Origin: Nephrocerus scutellatus
Lineage: Eukaryota; Arthropoda; Insecta; Diptera; Pipunculidae
Direction: 5' to 3'
Assembly (NCBI GenBank): GCA_947095585.1
Contig: OX352765.1
Location: forward strand, 26,752,254 to 26,816,253
DNA length: 64,000 bases
Below the pieces are notes generated by a model. The model was given only the letters and a program-made list of their open reading frames with translations, made no database searches and had not been told where the DNA came from. The position numbers and the translations under genes were made by a program. Positions 33,100-45,019 of the stretch are shown here, piece by piece (position 1 is the stretch's first letter; each line of letters starts with the position of its first letter).

Positions 33100-33545
33100 A
33101 GTACTTATAAAGCCACGTGAAAATACGGCATCTTAAAAAACCTGACACAACTATATGCAGGTTTACCATCGTTAAACGTCAAGCTAAAGTATCAAGATCA
33201 CCATCAAGGCCATTCAACATCTTTAACGTGCTCCGACAAGGATATGGACTAGCCTGCGTCCTCTACAACCTGGCATTGGGAAAAATGATCCGAGACCGAC
33301 AAGTGCATACAAATACTCGCTTACGCAGACAATCGTTGACATCGTTGATAAAAAATCCAGGAGCTGTGCAATAATTTTCCTCCCAGATTGAGCGGACGGC
33401 ACGAAATCTGGTGGTGCACATATATAGAAGCAAAACAATGCAACATGGTTGCCACGTCTGAGAGCAATGGATCCAACATTGGTCACTCGCATGGAGCGCG
33501 AATTTGAGTATCTCGGGTTCATTTGTAGTAGCCGATATTACCATG
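33100..33545 (+). pseudogene. RTE-type LINE reverse transcriptase fragment
   Basis: Plus frame 33,117-33,374: FNVLRQGYGLACVLYNLALG, the GLRQGDGLSCLLFN-type RT motif, then a decayed YADD region (LAYADN in a shifted frame near 33,320). It is followed by MEREFEYLGFICSS near 33,490-33,535, the FEVVKEFVYLG-type segment of RTE/CR1-like pols. Stops intervene. It ends where a different LINE begins at 33,545. Clade by motif only. Confidence 0.65.
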
Positions 33546-35245
33546 TTATTAACGTAATCTTTATCCCTAAATCATACAGACCTATAAGTCTAACATCTAA
33601 CAGTGGTTCTCAAAATTATGGAGATTGATGTTCATATCAGAGCCTGGCTAGATACGTCTAGCCCTCTACACTTAAGTCAGTTCGCATACAGGAAAGGAAA
33701 AAGCACAGAGGGTGCCCTTCACTATATTGTTAAAAAGATAGAAGGGACTTTTCGTTCTTATTAAATAACACTGGCTACGACTCAATAATAAGAGCAATCA
33801 GTAGCATAGGACTTTCCATCAATCCTTGCAAAACCATTCTAGTGCATTTCACAAAACGAAGATTGTGCGAAATGGGACCTATCATCATAAATAACTCGGA
33901 GTCATTCTCGATAAACGACTAATTCTCATATCAAGTTCGCCAATGAACGTGCCACTAGGGCCCTGTCGGCCTGTAGACGCCACTACGGCAGAGCTTGGGG
34001 TGGCTGAAAGTTATGAAAGTTCTTGAACAGACAACGGTAATTAAGCTTAAGAAGCTACAAAGAATTGCCTGTCTAGGTATAAATGGTGCTACGCCCACCT
34101 GCCCTACGACTGCATTAGAAGCTATTGTAGTGCTTTCACCGCTGCCAATCTTTATTAGGAAGACAGGAAGCTGCAACTAGAATATGGGTACAAACCAGGT
34201 GACTACGTGTGATACCTGAAAATTCTTGACTCAATTTCCGAAAGAGACATGTTTTGTATTATCCCGGACACCATGGCCAGGGAGTACTGTTTCGGCAGGT
34301 TATTTGTGGTAAAAATATTGGACCGAGCAATTGGGTCTAATGGTGCTCCAGCACTGGATAATAAAGGTCTGGTCTGCTACACAGACGGATCGAAGATGGA
34401 TTCTGGAGTGGAAGCTGGGGTATTCGTGTAATAAGTCTCACTGTTTTCCAAGCAGAACTCTATGCCATTGAGGTCTGCGTTAGGATAAACCTAGGTAATG
34501 GTATTATAGGCGCTACGATTTATATCTTTTCAGAGAGTCAGGCAGCACTGAAAGCGTTATCGTCTAGAATAATGGACTCTAAATTATTTAGATGCTGCTA
34601 CGGTGCACTGCAATCACTGGCAGGGATCAACAGTGTAAAACTCGGTTGGGTCCCTGGTCACCAAGGTGTTGCAGGCAACAGCTGGGCTGCCACCACAGCG
34701 ATGTTTAATAAATGGGGAAGTTAACTTCGTTTGGCCCACTGGGATAATATCCCAGGCCTTAGACGTTCCAACAGTTAATCAGTCCGTTTTGTTATAAGGA
34801 AATCCTTGATATAGAAAAGGATAGCATCAGAAATCGAGTGAGCTTTTTCATATCTTTTTCTGGGCTCAAACACGGAATGTAGGTTCTTCTTGGAGGATGA
34901 TGAAACAGCCGGGCACATCTTCTATGACTGTCCAGATTTGATCTGGTTAAGGAGACATATTTTTAACAAGGCATTATGTTCGTCGGCAGATCTGCGAAAT
35001 TCTGCCACTAAATACATACTACCCTTCATTAGGAAGGTAGTTAGTTACACCCTACGGTACAATAAATCTTTTTAGGTCGCAGTATCAGCCAATTGGGCTA
35101 GGGTTTGTCTTTAATAAAAAATGCTATCATGGAAACAGAAATACGCGCGCGGTTGCTTAAAAACAACAAAGCCAAAGAGAAAAATGGAGGTGTGGGCACA
35201 ACACGACTTTCTTTTACGGACGGGACCGGAATCTTCAGTAAATGT
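33546..35245 (+). pseudogene. LOA/R1-type LINE with RNase H domain, internally deleted
   Basis: Starts with PKSYRPISLTSN, followed by LSQFAYRKGKSTEGALHYIV (RT fingers). The catalytic palm is deleted, then ISSIGLSINPCKTILVHFTK, LKKLQRIACLGINGATPTCP (34,048-34,105) and TALEAIVVLSPLPIF. The RNase H domain follows: CYTDGSKMDSGVEAG (about 34,376-34,420), FQAELYAIEV, FSESQAALKAL (second Asp changed to Glu) and WVPGHQGVAGNS. The C-terminal motif is DDETAGHIFYDCP (34,897-34,935) with RRHIFNKALCSSADLRNS. Many frameshifts. The family is shared with 17,340-17,810. Confidence 0.82.
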
Positions 35246-35414
35246 ATATTAAATTACTATTTTTATTTTTTTTTAAATTTTTTTTTGCATTTTCTCATAG
35301 TAGTTTACTACTACGACTACCACTTCCGTTTGGCCGATTTCCGCCAAAATCAACTGGGCCCTCCCAATTTATGTAAAAAGCTTAAATATGTATTTTCGTC
35401 TCAATCAATTCAGC

Positions 35415-35500
35415 CGTCTGGGCTGTAGAGTGGACACAGAGCCACAGACACACAGACACCCAGGCACACAGACACCCAGGCACACAGACACACCGACAGA
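35415..35500 (+). repeat. Short tandem repeat, 16-bp unit
   Basis: ACACAGACACCCAGGC-like units, about three copies plus partials, directly followed by a run of T. Surrounding sequence is AT-rich and unclassified. Confidence 0.7.
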
Positions 35501-35639
35501 GATTTTTTTTTTTGCTTTTTCTGACTCAGGAGATACGGTAATGGGTAAATCTGCAAAAATCCCGAGTTCGAAAATTTTCATGATTACTATACTTATTTTT
35601 ACTATGGATTTTTACTAGTAAAAGAAAATAATAGTCAGT

Positions 35640-35920
35640 TGCATGCCTCTTCTCATTGAATTCAAACGCGTTACTCGTGGAGCTCTGAGTGCTCTTCAGT
35701 TTACCTCAATTCTATCTTCGGATGACAGTTAAGTTCAAAGATTCGTTCTTTAGCCATACAACACGATACTCTGCCAAGCTCTGTCTCTATGATCCACAAG
35801 CATTTAAAACTCAAGCTCATACACATCTCCTATTTTCTCCTCCCTTTCCTTAACGTCTGTGCCAAGCACCAAGAAACCCTTTTCGTGTGCGCAAATTATA
35901 AAAAAACCTTCTTTATTTTG
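35640..35920 (+). mobile_element. Jockey-group LINE 3'-end fragment
   Basis: Parallels 48,690-49,000 nearly block by block: TTGAATTCAA-CG, ACTCGTGG-GCTCTGA, GTTAAGTTCA-GATTCGTTC, GCCAAGCTCTGTCT, TATGATCCACA-GCATT and ACATCTCCT-TTTTCTCCTC. The protein-level trace is the Jockey C-terminus (NTRGALSALQFT). Severely 5'-truncated. Confidence 0.75.
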
Positions 35921-36034
35921 TAAAAACTCTTTATATGCAAAAATTTATCGATAACATCCAAAGTGCTGGTTTAAAAGATAATGGTCATACCAATACTTAT
36001 GTGTATGGATCCGAGATGTTGGTGGCTTGGTGCT

Positions 36035-36215
36035 TAGCAAACATCATTCTGACCTCTTCGCTGCGTTCGAGAAGAACGTTTTATGGAGAATTGTTGGGCC
36101 GGTGTGAGAGGATGGACGATTCCGAAGACTGAGATATATGAGCATTACCACGAATACGATATCGTGATGAGAATTAAACTTGGTAGTAGGCTCCATTGGC
36201 AGGACACGGTAATGA
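36035..36215 (+). pseudogene. RTE-type LINE C-terminal pol fragment
   Basis: Successive frames give AAFEKNVLWRIVGPV, EDGRFRRLRY and DIVMRIKLGSRLHWQD, the C-terminal AFERKVLRRI...RIKLGRLRWAGH-like segment seen in RTE-group pols. Comparable wording occurs at 44,240-44,320. Only about 60 codons remain. Confidence 0.6.
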
Positions 36216-37465
36216 ATTAAAGAAAGTTTTCATTCGTTTTTTTTATCATGTCATTATTTTTTACCTTTATTTTTAGTTGTAAATTCCATCTAAAAATTCC
36301 TGCAAAAACTTTTTTGGCTTGGCCTTTTTTCTTATTTCGGGGCGTGTGTAAAACCGTTAAACAGATTGCTTTTCCTGCGGCCAAAGGCTGATTTTTTCCA
36401 ATTTTCTGTTTTTATGTTTATTGTTGCATGTTGAGATTGAAACTTTTTACAACATTTTGCATTATGCGTGGTAAGTTGGAGCAAAAAAAAATAAACAACA
36501 ACATCAAAACGATGGCCTTTCAACTCGAAACTATTGTGCATCCAACAACCAGCTGGACGTTGAGCAAAGTGTAGGACGAAGTGGCTTGGAAAAGGTTCTC
36601 GCAAGAATAGCTTTAGGAGTAGGTTTACCTTTATGGATATAGTTACGCGATTACTTTTGCAAGGTGAGGCAAAAAGTGAGAAATAGCTTTGTAGAAAAGT
36701 TCTGTTGCATTGTGTCTATAAAGGAGAACAAGGCCGCTAATGATGGCTGACTGGGGAGAATACGTTTTTTCTGCACTTTGTAGATTTACCAACACCACTT
36801 TAATTCGCAGACATTATAATGTTTGAATTTGCTGGGTTCTCGAAAGCAATAACATACATATATCAGTTAAAATTTGAGAATTTTATAAGGACTTCTGGGA
36901 CGTGCCAAATGGTATGTAATCGGATCATAGGAACAGATTTCACATCAGAAGTATATGAAGGCTTCTTCTCACCATTCTAATTCACATTATTTTACAACTT
37001 GACAATGAAACAGGCTAGAAAAACATACTACGAGATAACTTGTAGTCTAGAAAGCCTCTGAGATCATGCAATGTTATACAGTGGAGCGGATTATCATAAT
37101 TTGTGGCTCTACAAACAAAAGTCAAATATTAGGAGTCATTCGATGTAGCAATACCTTGGTAGCAAAAGTGGTGGCGTCGTTGAAATTTTCGAGGGTAGAA
37201 AAACAACAACGTATAAGCTTTATAAATGAAACAGCAGCGTAGTTTCCAGGTAAAGTATTAGCAGGGTTCAATGTATTGGGGTCATTACACTTAATTTATA
37301 TTATAGGTCTCTTCTAATTTGATTTCATTTTTATTGAACTTACGTATTTTCCATATTTTTATTTTAACAGTAATTATCTTTACTCTAGATGTATAAATCT
37401 AGCGTAAGACGGCCAGAGCACAACTCGAGCGATGTAAAGGTCTGGACCACGATATACAGAATAAC
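36216..37465. other. No gene recognised
   Basis: AT-rich spacer; nothing identifiable. Confidence 0.5.
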
Positions 37466-37469
37466 ATGG

Positions 37470-37752
37470 AAATATATTACGCATGTGGAAGTGCAAATGG
37501 CTGCTGAGCAGGAGGTTCAGGCTCGAATCCCAGCAACACCAAAAGTATTTTTCACGGTGTCCCACCTCTCGCGAATGGGTGACAAACGTTCCGAGAGTAA
37601 TAAGTTGTCACGGAAAGCTTCTCAATTCGCCGTTCGGATCCGGTCTTAAATTGTAGGTCCCTTCCATTTGTGTCCATGCGCAGCACATATGGTCGCGAGA
37701 AGTTATTCCTTGGAACGCAATGGTCTGTCGCGACGAATATTATTATTATATT
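37470..37752 (+). mobile_element. tRNA-derived SINE, 5'-degraded copy
   Basis: Box A is eroded (ATGTGGAAGTG), but box B GGCTCGAATCCC at about 37,520-37,531 is recognisable. The body (TCCCACCTCTCGCGAATGGG, GACAAACGTTCCGAG, CGCCGTTCGGATCCGG) and the 3' part TGGAACGCAATGGTCTGTCG follow, ending in ATATTATTATTATA. It directly abuts repeat family B at 37,753. Confidence 0.85.
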
Positions 37753-38310
37753 GCGCACGTCACCCAAATTACACTTGCCTAAAGAGTAGTCACCCGGTAG
37801 AATGAAGACTGAAACTGTCTGTATTTTCAACTTCTTTGAAGTCTTTTTAAACCACCTTTTGCAAGACCTAAAGTGCTGAAATTTTGTGAGCACCTCAGTG
37901 TCAGGGGACAATTTTAATATCCCGCGTTTCACGAGTCGCGTTTGGCGCGTGTGATGGGTCGAATTTTTTCCCGACTTCTTTGAGCTAAAATTTTGTGAGT
38001 TTTGTATATATTCCGCGTAGAGAGCTGAAATTTCGTGAGCAGCTCGATGTCAAGGGCCAATTTTGATATCACATTTTTGATATTCTATGTGTGACGCGTG
38101 CCGCGAGTCGCGTGTGATGCGTGGGATTCATGGATAAAAGAAAATGCTTTGAATTAGGCCCGACCTCAAAAACAGATAATTTAGCGGTTATTACCAAATA
38201 ATACATTGTAAAAAAAAGGAATGTTTGGCGTATGGCGTGTGGCTTATGTCGATCTATACATAAAAGTTTGTATCCGAAAACCGAAGGTTTTTTTACATTA
38301 ACTTATTTGC
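37753..38310 (+). repeat. Repeat family B (copy 2)
   Basis: Opposite orientation to 6,481-7,055. Shared blocks: AACCACCTTTTGCAAGACCT, GAAATTTTGTGAGCA, TTTTAATATCCCGCG, GTGTGATGGGTCGAATTTTT, GCGAGTCGCGTGTGATGCGT, ATTACCAAATAATA and GTATCCGAAAACCGAAGG. At least two internal repeats of a unit of roughly 130-180 bp are visible. Confidence 0.65.
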
Positions 38311-38324
38311 TATGGCAGTAGCTA

Positions 38325-38640
38325 TCAAATATTGTTATTCGAGTATTCGTATATCGTGGGTCTGGACGTTGAGCACGATACGTAACCCTAGACAATGCGC
38401 AGAGATTTGGGAGCGTAACGTGAGCGGAACAGTTTGGCTTTCTATAGAGAAGTTTTTGGTGCCATCTGACAGGTTTGGTAGCACGCCCGCTACAATGAGA
38501 GTATCAGCGAGCATATAATATACAGAGAGTTCTGTATTGAATTTGTTCGTGTTAGAAATAAAAAGTAAAATTCATACCGAACAAGAAAATATAAAGACGT
38601 GTTTATTCATAACACTATCGTGGAGACGGCTGACTGTTAC
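38325..38640 (+). mobile_element. Candidate LTR (uncertain)
   Basis: The stretch TGTTATTCGAG... to ...GACTGTTACA has TG/CA-style ends, a TATA-like CATATAATATACAG, and an AATAAAAAGTAAA signal about 65 bp downstream. No second copy and no internal gag/pol were found, and the primer-binding site is not convincing, so this could be chance. Confidence 0.25.
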
Positions 38641-39945
38641 AACGTGGAGCTTTTAATTTACTCTTTCGGTGTGTGTGTATGTATCTGTGTGACAATATCA
38701 AAAGAACGAACAGTGGTGAGTGAGCGACACCAATATAGTTTAACAATTTGACAAAACTGATACAATATTTCAAAAGCCGGGGATTGTTAATTAAAGCTGT
38801 TCACATGAACTTAGAATACATAATTGTAATGAGCAGTAATTATAAAACTCTTGACGAATTTGATCCTCGCAATACACAATACAATTTTTTCGGCTTTAAA
38901 AACTTTTTTGGATTTGTACTCTTATTGAATACATTAATACATTATCGTACTTGAGTAATAATGTTACAGCGTCAAAAATTACTAAAAACCCAATTTATTG
39001 GAAAATATATTCCGTTGGAATAGCAAATGAAGGAATTGCCCTCCGAGTGAACGTCTGTTGCTATAAAATGGAATAAGTCGAGTGTAATCATTTGTCTCGC
39101 TGTAGTTGTGAAAGTTTCCTCAAAAGATTTCATGAAAATACGAAATTTGCGAAACGCAGCAAACGTCGTCTGCTACCGCTTCGAGTTGGGTTGGCTTTTT
39201 GTCAAGTCTGTGATTAATCATAGTTAAACCTAAGTTTAGCACAAATTTCGTTATTAAGTTTGCTTCTGTAGTGGCTGGGGTTGCAGGCAATGGTGGTTGG
39301 ATGTCATCGCTCGCAGTGATTCAGTACAAAAGTTTACATTGCTCATTCCCATAGGATTTAAAGGAGATTCATGGCAGTCGAAGTATAACATTTTGCATCT
39401 CTTCAGATCCAGTGTATTTATCAATTATTGGATTTTGTTCGACCATTGGTCGGCACCAGGAGTAACTTTTCTATTTTATTTTATTATTGTCATGTACCGG
39501 GCTTTGCCAAATTGATTGGAAAACTTTGTTGCGAGGTTGTTTTCTATGTGGACACAAAACGAAATCCAGTGAATTGAAATGTACTATTCAGGAAGATGGA
39601 CAGCAACAGCATAGTTTCCGTGTGGGATAAGTTTTTCATAATTCGTTTATTTTATTCATTCAATTATCTTTCTCTCTCTCTCTCTCTGTCTTTCGTTAAT
39701 GCACAAAATGTGGGCGCGGGTCAGTTCATTATGTTTCTTTCTTTAATCGCAAGTTTCTCAAGGATCATTGTAGGATATTTTAATTTGCTTTACCCTTAAA
39801 TAATGCTAAAGGGTAAATGCTGATTTTTTATTTAAATTGAGTTTGAGTTTAAATTTAAGCGGTAAAGACAGACGAAGCCTTTCTATTTAATTTGATTGTT
39901 TACAGTAAGAAAATGTTGTTGAATTTTTCTACATAGCAACATAGT
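38641..39945. other. No gene recognised; CT microsatellite
   Basis: AT-rich, with a CT dinucleotide run at about 39,669-39,688. Short open frames have no family features. Confidence 0.5.
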
Positions 39946-39949
39946 TGCG

Positions 39950-40700
39950 AATTTGTTGTTTAATATTGTTGTAATACTACGAGAAGCAACCAGCAATTCG
40001 CCAATTGAAAATATTACCAAATTAATTGGAAATAACACCCTTCACGTTGCTACCATAAGAAAAGACTCATTAATGAAACTAAGATTCAAATATACAATGA
40101 GAAAGACTTCCGCAAAGTTGTTTCAGAACTCGAGAAAACGGGTAAAAGCTTTTATACATTTCAACTCAAAAGTAGCAAAGGACTAATTATAGTATTGAAG
40201 GGCATTAAACTAGGCTTAGAGCCTGAGCTAATCAAAAAAAGACTTACATGAAGCAGGTTTCATCGCCAAATCTGCCTACAACATAGTTAACAAGAACAAA
40301 ATCCCACAGCAGCTTATCATGTAGAACACTAGACCCATCGATAAGAAAGTCTCCAAAGGGTGAAGCTCATGCTATCTACACTCTAAAATTCCATGTTACA
40401 CCGCAAGATCACTGTCGAGGAGACACATAAAAGAAATGGGCCCACCCAATGCCAAAACTGCCAGGAGGATGGGAACACAAAATCCTACTGCGTCCTTCCA
40501 AGAGTCTGCGTTTTCTGTGGCGAAAAACACGCAACTTCGAATTGTAAGTTAAAGAAACAGGAACGTCAAAAAAAATGCAGAAGCTGGGATGGCTCATACA
40601 CTGCTAATTACACATCTGCAACATTCACAGCAAATAGCAACGATGACCCAACAGAAGAACCTCGAAACATGAAGGATTCAATCCATCTGGAATAAGCTCT
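39950..40700 (+). pseudogene. Jockey LINE ORF1 (gag-like), decayed
   Basis: Frames in order: NNTLHVATIRKDSLMKLR, then GIKLGLEPELIKK and EAGFIAKSAYNIVNKNKIPQ, then a 100-codon frame from 40,393. That frame carries QCQNCQEDGNTKSYC (knuckle 1, His replaced by Asn) and CVFCGEKHATSNC (knuckle 2), with a broken third knuckle. This is the nucleic-acid-binding gag of Jockey-clade LINEs, including the region just before the knuckles. At least two frameshifts and a missing N-terminus mark a 5'-truncated dead copy. ORF2 of the same element starts about 100 bp downstream. Confidence 0.8.
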
Positions 40701-40801
40701 TTCACCAAAACCTTCTCCTATTTTATAACTTCCATCCAAAATATGATGCAAGTAGTGATCCGAAATCAATCCTAAATCCTGCAAATTCTACTATCTAACA
40801 A

Positions 40802-43130
40802 ATGAACGGACTTAAAATTTGTCATTGGAACGACAACGTCCTAAGCAAACATAGACTCGAGCTCGAACACTTCCTACTTAGGAACGAAATCGATACCGCA
40901 CTAATATCACGGCTGGAATTCTTATCAAATCCCGCATTAGCCACCATCTTCTACACAAGAACCAAGAAGAACACTTCCAAGCAACTTCCATTTATCTAAC
41001 CGAATGGATAATAATATCAGCCATATACTGTCCCCCTACAATTCCTCAACTTCTTCAGCAGCCTTGGGAATAAGATCTAAGCACTTAGCACTGGCGACTA
41101 TAATGCCAAGCGCACCTATTGGGGTTCTAGGCTAATAACTCAAAAATGCAGACAATTTTGGTACGCGCTCATACAGATTTCGGCATCACAAACATATTAA
41201 TAGGCACAACCTAAAAGACGAGACAAAATTTAAGAAGCGTGGAACAAAGTCCCCAAACCTTCACAAGGAAATAGACAAAATGGCTTAAATATAGCACAAA
41301 GTTAAAAAACACTCCACGTACATCAGCCAGAATTGAAGAAATGATCCGCTATAAAAGCAAAGTAAGACGGGAGTAGCAAATGCACCGATCTCCCCTACTC
41401 TCCAAAGATTTTTCAAAGAGGAAAATGAGAAGAGCCTATAAAAATATCGCGAAGACCTATCACCAAATGAGACCAACCACCACTCACTCTGGAAAGCGGC
41501 AAAGAAAACCATACCTCCAAAGCAGCATCCACCAATCAGACTACCAAATGGAAACTGGGCAAGAACCGACGAGAAAAAAGGAAAAACTTTTGCAGAGCAT
41601 CTATGTAAAGTTTGTACACAAAATCTATTGCAGCCCTACGAATGCTTGCTGCAAAAAAGTTAAAGGAACAGTAAGACTCTCATAAATGTATTTTTTGAGA
41701 AGCAGGACGAGTCCCATGAATGGAATAAATCCCAAGAAGGCATCAGGCAACAGGGAAGATGTTAATTGAACTACCAGATGTAGCAATTTAAAACCTAACT
41801 TATGCTTTCAACACAGTTTTAAGCCTACGCCACTACCCCCAACCTTGGAAGGCGTCGAAGATATATCGTCTTATCGACCAATAAGTTTATTACCTTTACT
41901 ATCCAAAGTCTTCGAGAACCTACTACTCGGGAAAATAAATCCGTTATTGAAAAAAAAGGAATAATACATACACACCAGTTCGGATTCAGATCTAAGCATG
42001 GCACGATCGAACAGGTCCACAGGGTAGTAGATAAGGCTAGAACAGCCTACCATAATAGACAGTACTGTACGGCTGTGTTTCTTGACGTTGCACAAGGGTT
42101 CGAAAAGTTTGGCACCATGGGCTCCATAAAATAAAATAAATAAACTTTTGCCGCAAAACCTATACAAAATCCTTAAATCGTACCTTCTAAACCGCCACTT
42201 CAAGAAAAATTGCAAATCCTTTGTTTCAGAAGAGCGGCTGTCCCCCATGGAAATGTGCTGGGCCAAGCACACTCCTATACATATTATTTACATCAGACCT
42301 TCCGATGGACAACAACTTGACCATATCTACTTTTGCGGACGACACCGCGATACTAAGCATCCATAGCGACCCCAAATTAGTTCCTCTTAATCTAAATAAC
42401 TACATAAAGCTACTCGAACTCTGGTAAGCCACTTGGAGTGAACTTAAGGTGAACGAGACGAAAAGCACACACATTACTTTTTCCCTCAGGCAAGAGTACT
42501 GCCCAGTTAACACTATCAACAACACATTAATTCCACAAAGTAAAGATGTGAAGTACCTCGGTATCCGCCTAGACAGGCAGCTTACCTGGAGAAAACACAA
42601 TCAAGTCAAATTCAAATTTTACAATATGCCCTCGATGCTCAATAAACACTCTACTATCAGTCTAGATAAAAAAAACATTCTCTGTAAAGAAAACATCAAA
42701 CCAATACGGACATATGGTATACAGCTCTGGGGCTCAACAAGCTACTCCAATCTAGAACTCTTGCAACGGTTGCAGTCCAAAATCCTAAGAACAATCACGG
42801 GTGCACCATGGAACTTTAGAAACTCCCTTCTGCATAGAGGCCTGAGTATCCCGAATATCACAGAAGAAATCAACTTTCCAAAACTTAAGTATACCTTAAA
42901 ACTTAACTGTCAACCTAACCGCATTAATAATGAACTTCTACATCAACATGAGCCGCACAGGCTGAAATGATTTAAAAGTATAATCGTATAACTTTCACCA
43001 ATCACAAAGTTTAGGTCCAACTAAAGTATGTCGTAATTAATTTAGACTTAAGATTCTAATTTATATTGCTATTTCCTAAATTGGAAGATTAAATATCTAA
43101 ATAAATAAAAAAAAAGAATCAAAAAAACCA
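40802..43130 (+). pseudogene. Jockey LINE ORF2 (endonuclease and reverse transcriptase), decayed, with A-rich tail
   Basis: Endonuclease: MNGLKICHWNDNVLSKHRLE, ALISRLEF, then in another frame GDYNAKRTYWGSRL (about 41,095-41,135). Linker, then RT: SKVFENLLLGK-like text near 41,905 and TISTFADDTAILS (42,323-42,361) with the catalytic FADD intact. Then VKYLGIRLDRQLTWRKH (42,548-42,598), IRTYGIQLWGSTSYSNLE, LLQRLQSKILRTITGAPW and a stop at about 42,970. A 3' UTR of about 130 bp ends in an A-rich tail at 43,100-43,130. Jockey clade: no RNase H. Several frameshifts; the best-preserved LINE in the window. Confidence 0.88.
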
Positions 43131-44165
43131 ACTATGACAAAGATTTTTCAAATCGAAGAACTCAACTATATCATGCTGAGAAGACTGAAAGGTATCCCTA
43201 TATGTGAGGAAGGACGATTTTGATGAGTTAGATCGACGTGCGCTACCGCGATGTTGAAATCATGTAAATAGAATGTAGCTCGCCTAAACAAGTTACTTTT
43301 CGGATATTCCTTTGCGGTAATTAGTTCTCATGGTTGTTATTGTGATTATTTGCTGGTATCTTTGCGTACTTCTAACCACAATATAATCAGAAATTTTCGT
43401 AAGAAGCAAAAATACATACGACTGACAATGAAGAGAAAAGCGATTGTGGAATTTATTCTGCTTAAGCTTTTACACATTTAGTGAAGGACAAGAAAAATAA
43501 TACTAAAACTAACAATTATTGACGAAATGTATTTGTACTTAAAAATACAGAAAACATAAACTTCGTTTAAAAAATTTCGTTTTTTTCTTGTGGACCAACT
43601 AAAATGGGGATTTGTGGTAAAGGGAACATTATGCTGAGTGGATGTCTGATAATGATATTTTTTCCTTCTTACGAGTACTCGAATAGTAGTAAAATTTTAA
43701 TAAAAGAAATGCAAAGATTTATAGAATTCATGTATATACATATTCTTCATCTTATGTATACATATGTTTATTTATAGAAGAAAAAAAAACTGAACCAAAG
43801 AAGTCGTTTAAAGTTGCCATAGAAAAAAACATACCGTCAAAGGGAGTCACAGTGTATATTTAACTATTCTCTATAAATGAAAATTTTGTTTTCATGTTTA
43901 CCGTTTACCCGTTAGCTACCAACTAAATGTAAAAATGTTGCGTACCGAGCAATGCAATATTATCATTGAACGCGGGTACCCTAAGAAAAACATACTCGTG
44001 ATATAAAAAAAAAACAATTCTCTGGAGAAAGAAAGCAGTCTGGGAGAAGAATCTCATCTGTGGACTGAAACAGTGAATAGAGCACAGTATAAAGTAAAGA
44101 TTTCGCGGTATACACTGCGTTGGACATACAATAAAGAAATTTGTCGCTAACCCATTGGTATTTTA
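43131..44165. other. No gene recognised
   Basis: AT-rich spacer. No motif identified. Confidence 0.5.
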
Positions 44166-44174
44166 AAGCGTTGG

Positions 44175-44480
44175 AAGTATGTACTTTCATCAGTTGCTAA
44201 ATGGCCAGTTAACCGGGGAAATGGAGGCTCAATTAACGACCGCTGATTTCGATATCACGAAGAGAATTAAGCTCGGTATGCTCCGGGCATATGGAAATTT
44301 AGTTCGCATAAACAAAGAAATTCTATTCGAAAAGTTCCTTGCGGTGGGATTTATGGGGCACGATAGCAAGGCAGGCCAAACATAATGGGATACACTACCA
44401 GGGTGCCAAGAGCTTATGTGTGCCAAGCTAGATGACATCGTCCCGATATCGGGACCATTGGGATGGGCCGGATCCGAGTA
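44175..44480 (+). pseudogene. RTE-type LINE C-terminal fragment
   Basis: Plus frame: DITKRIKLGMLRAYGNLVRI (44,253-44,312), the RIKLGRLRW.GH..RM-type segment of RTE-group pols, then FMGHDSKAGQT. It breaks off without the normal K-RW-D-C-terminus. Low-level similarity only; clade inferred. Confidence 0.5.
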
Positions 44481-44864
44481 AAAAACACGACTATCAAGTT
44501 ATTTTGATCTGTGCTACGATTTGTTCTTAATCCTGCTTGTTCTTTCTGTTGTAACTCGGTAGTAATACGAATGAGGTACAAACTAAATGATATTTTATTA
44601 GAACTTAACTCTATGAAATATAAATCAAGACTGAAGGTCGAGACTTTTTTGGTGAATAAAAGAAAGAGAGATAGAGAGACAAAAGGAGAGGAATATAGAT
44701 TTAAATCTCCACACTTTCCTCACACCAGACCTATCTTAAACCTAACATCTGAAAGCGCTCTGTCGACTTTTCGCAGTAATTGATGATACAATTTTGTTTA
44801 TGGTCTCTTGTTTGGTTTTCCCAAATCACCTTTCTTGGATAGTTTGATTATTAAAACTTCTTTT

Positions 44865-45010
44865 TTTAAATTCTCTATATTAACTTCGCGTGCCCTTGGC
44901 TGGCTGGCTGGTCAGATCTTGTGATCAATCAAAGCTCGATTTTATTGAAATTTTGCAGACATGTATATTTCCGGTGACTTTCTATTAAAATTAAGGGCAC
45001 CTCGGCCCTC
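44865..45010 (-). repeat. Repeat family C (second copy) with GGCT core
   Basis: Reverse complement carries GAAAGTCACCGGAAATATAC, TGTCTGCAAAATTTC, AATAAAATCG, then a (CAGC)n-type core at about 44,899-44,914, then GCGAAGTTAATATAGAGAAT. Same flanks as 29,835-30,085 but with a different tandem core. Confidence 0.65.
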
Positions 45011-45019
45011 GGTGAACCA

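Noticed and set aside
44641..44700. GA-rich reading frame as coding exon
   Set aside because: Low complexity AGAGA tract with no continuation.
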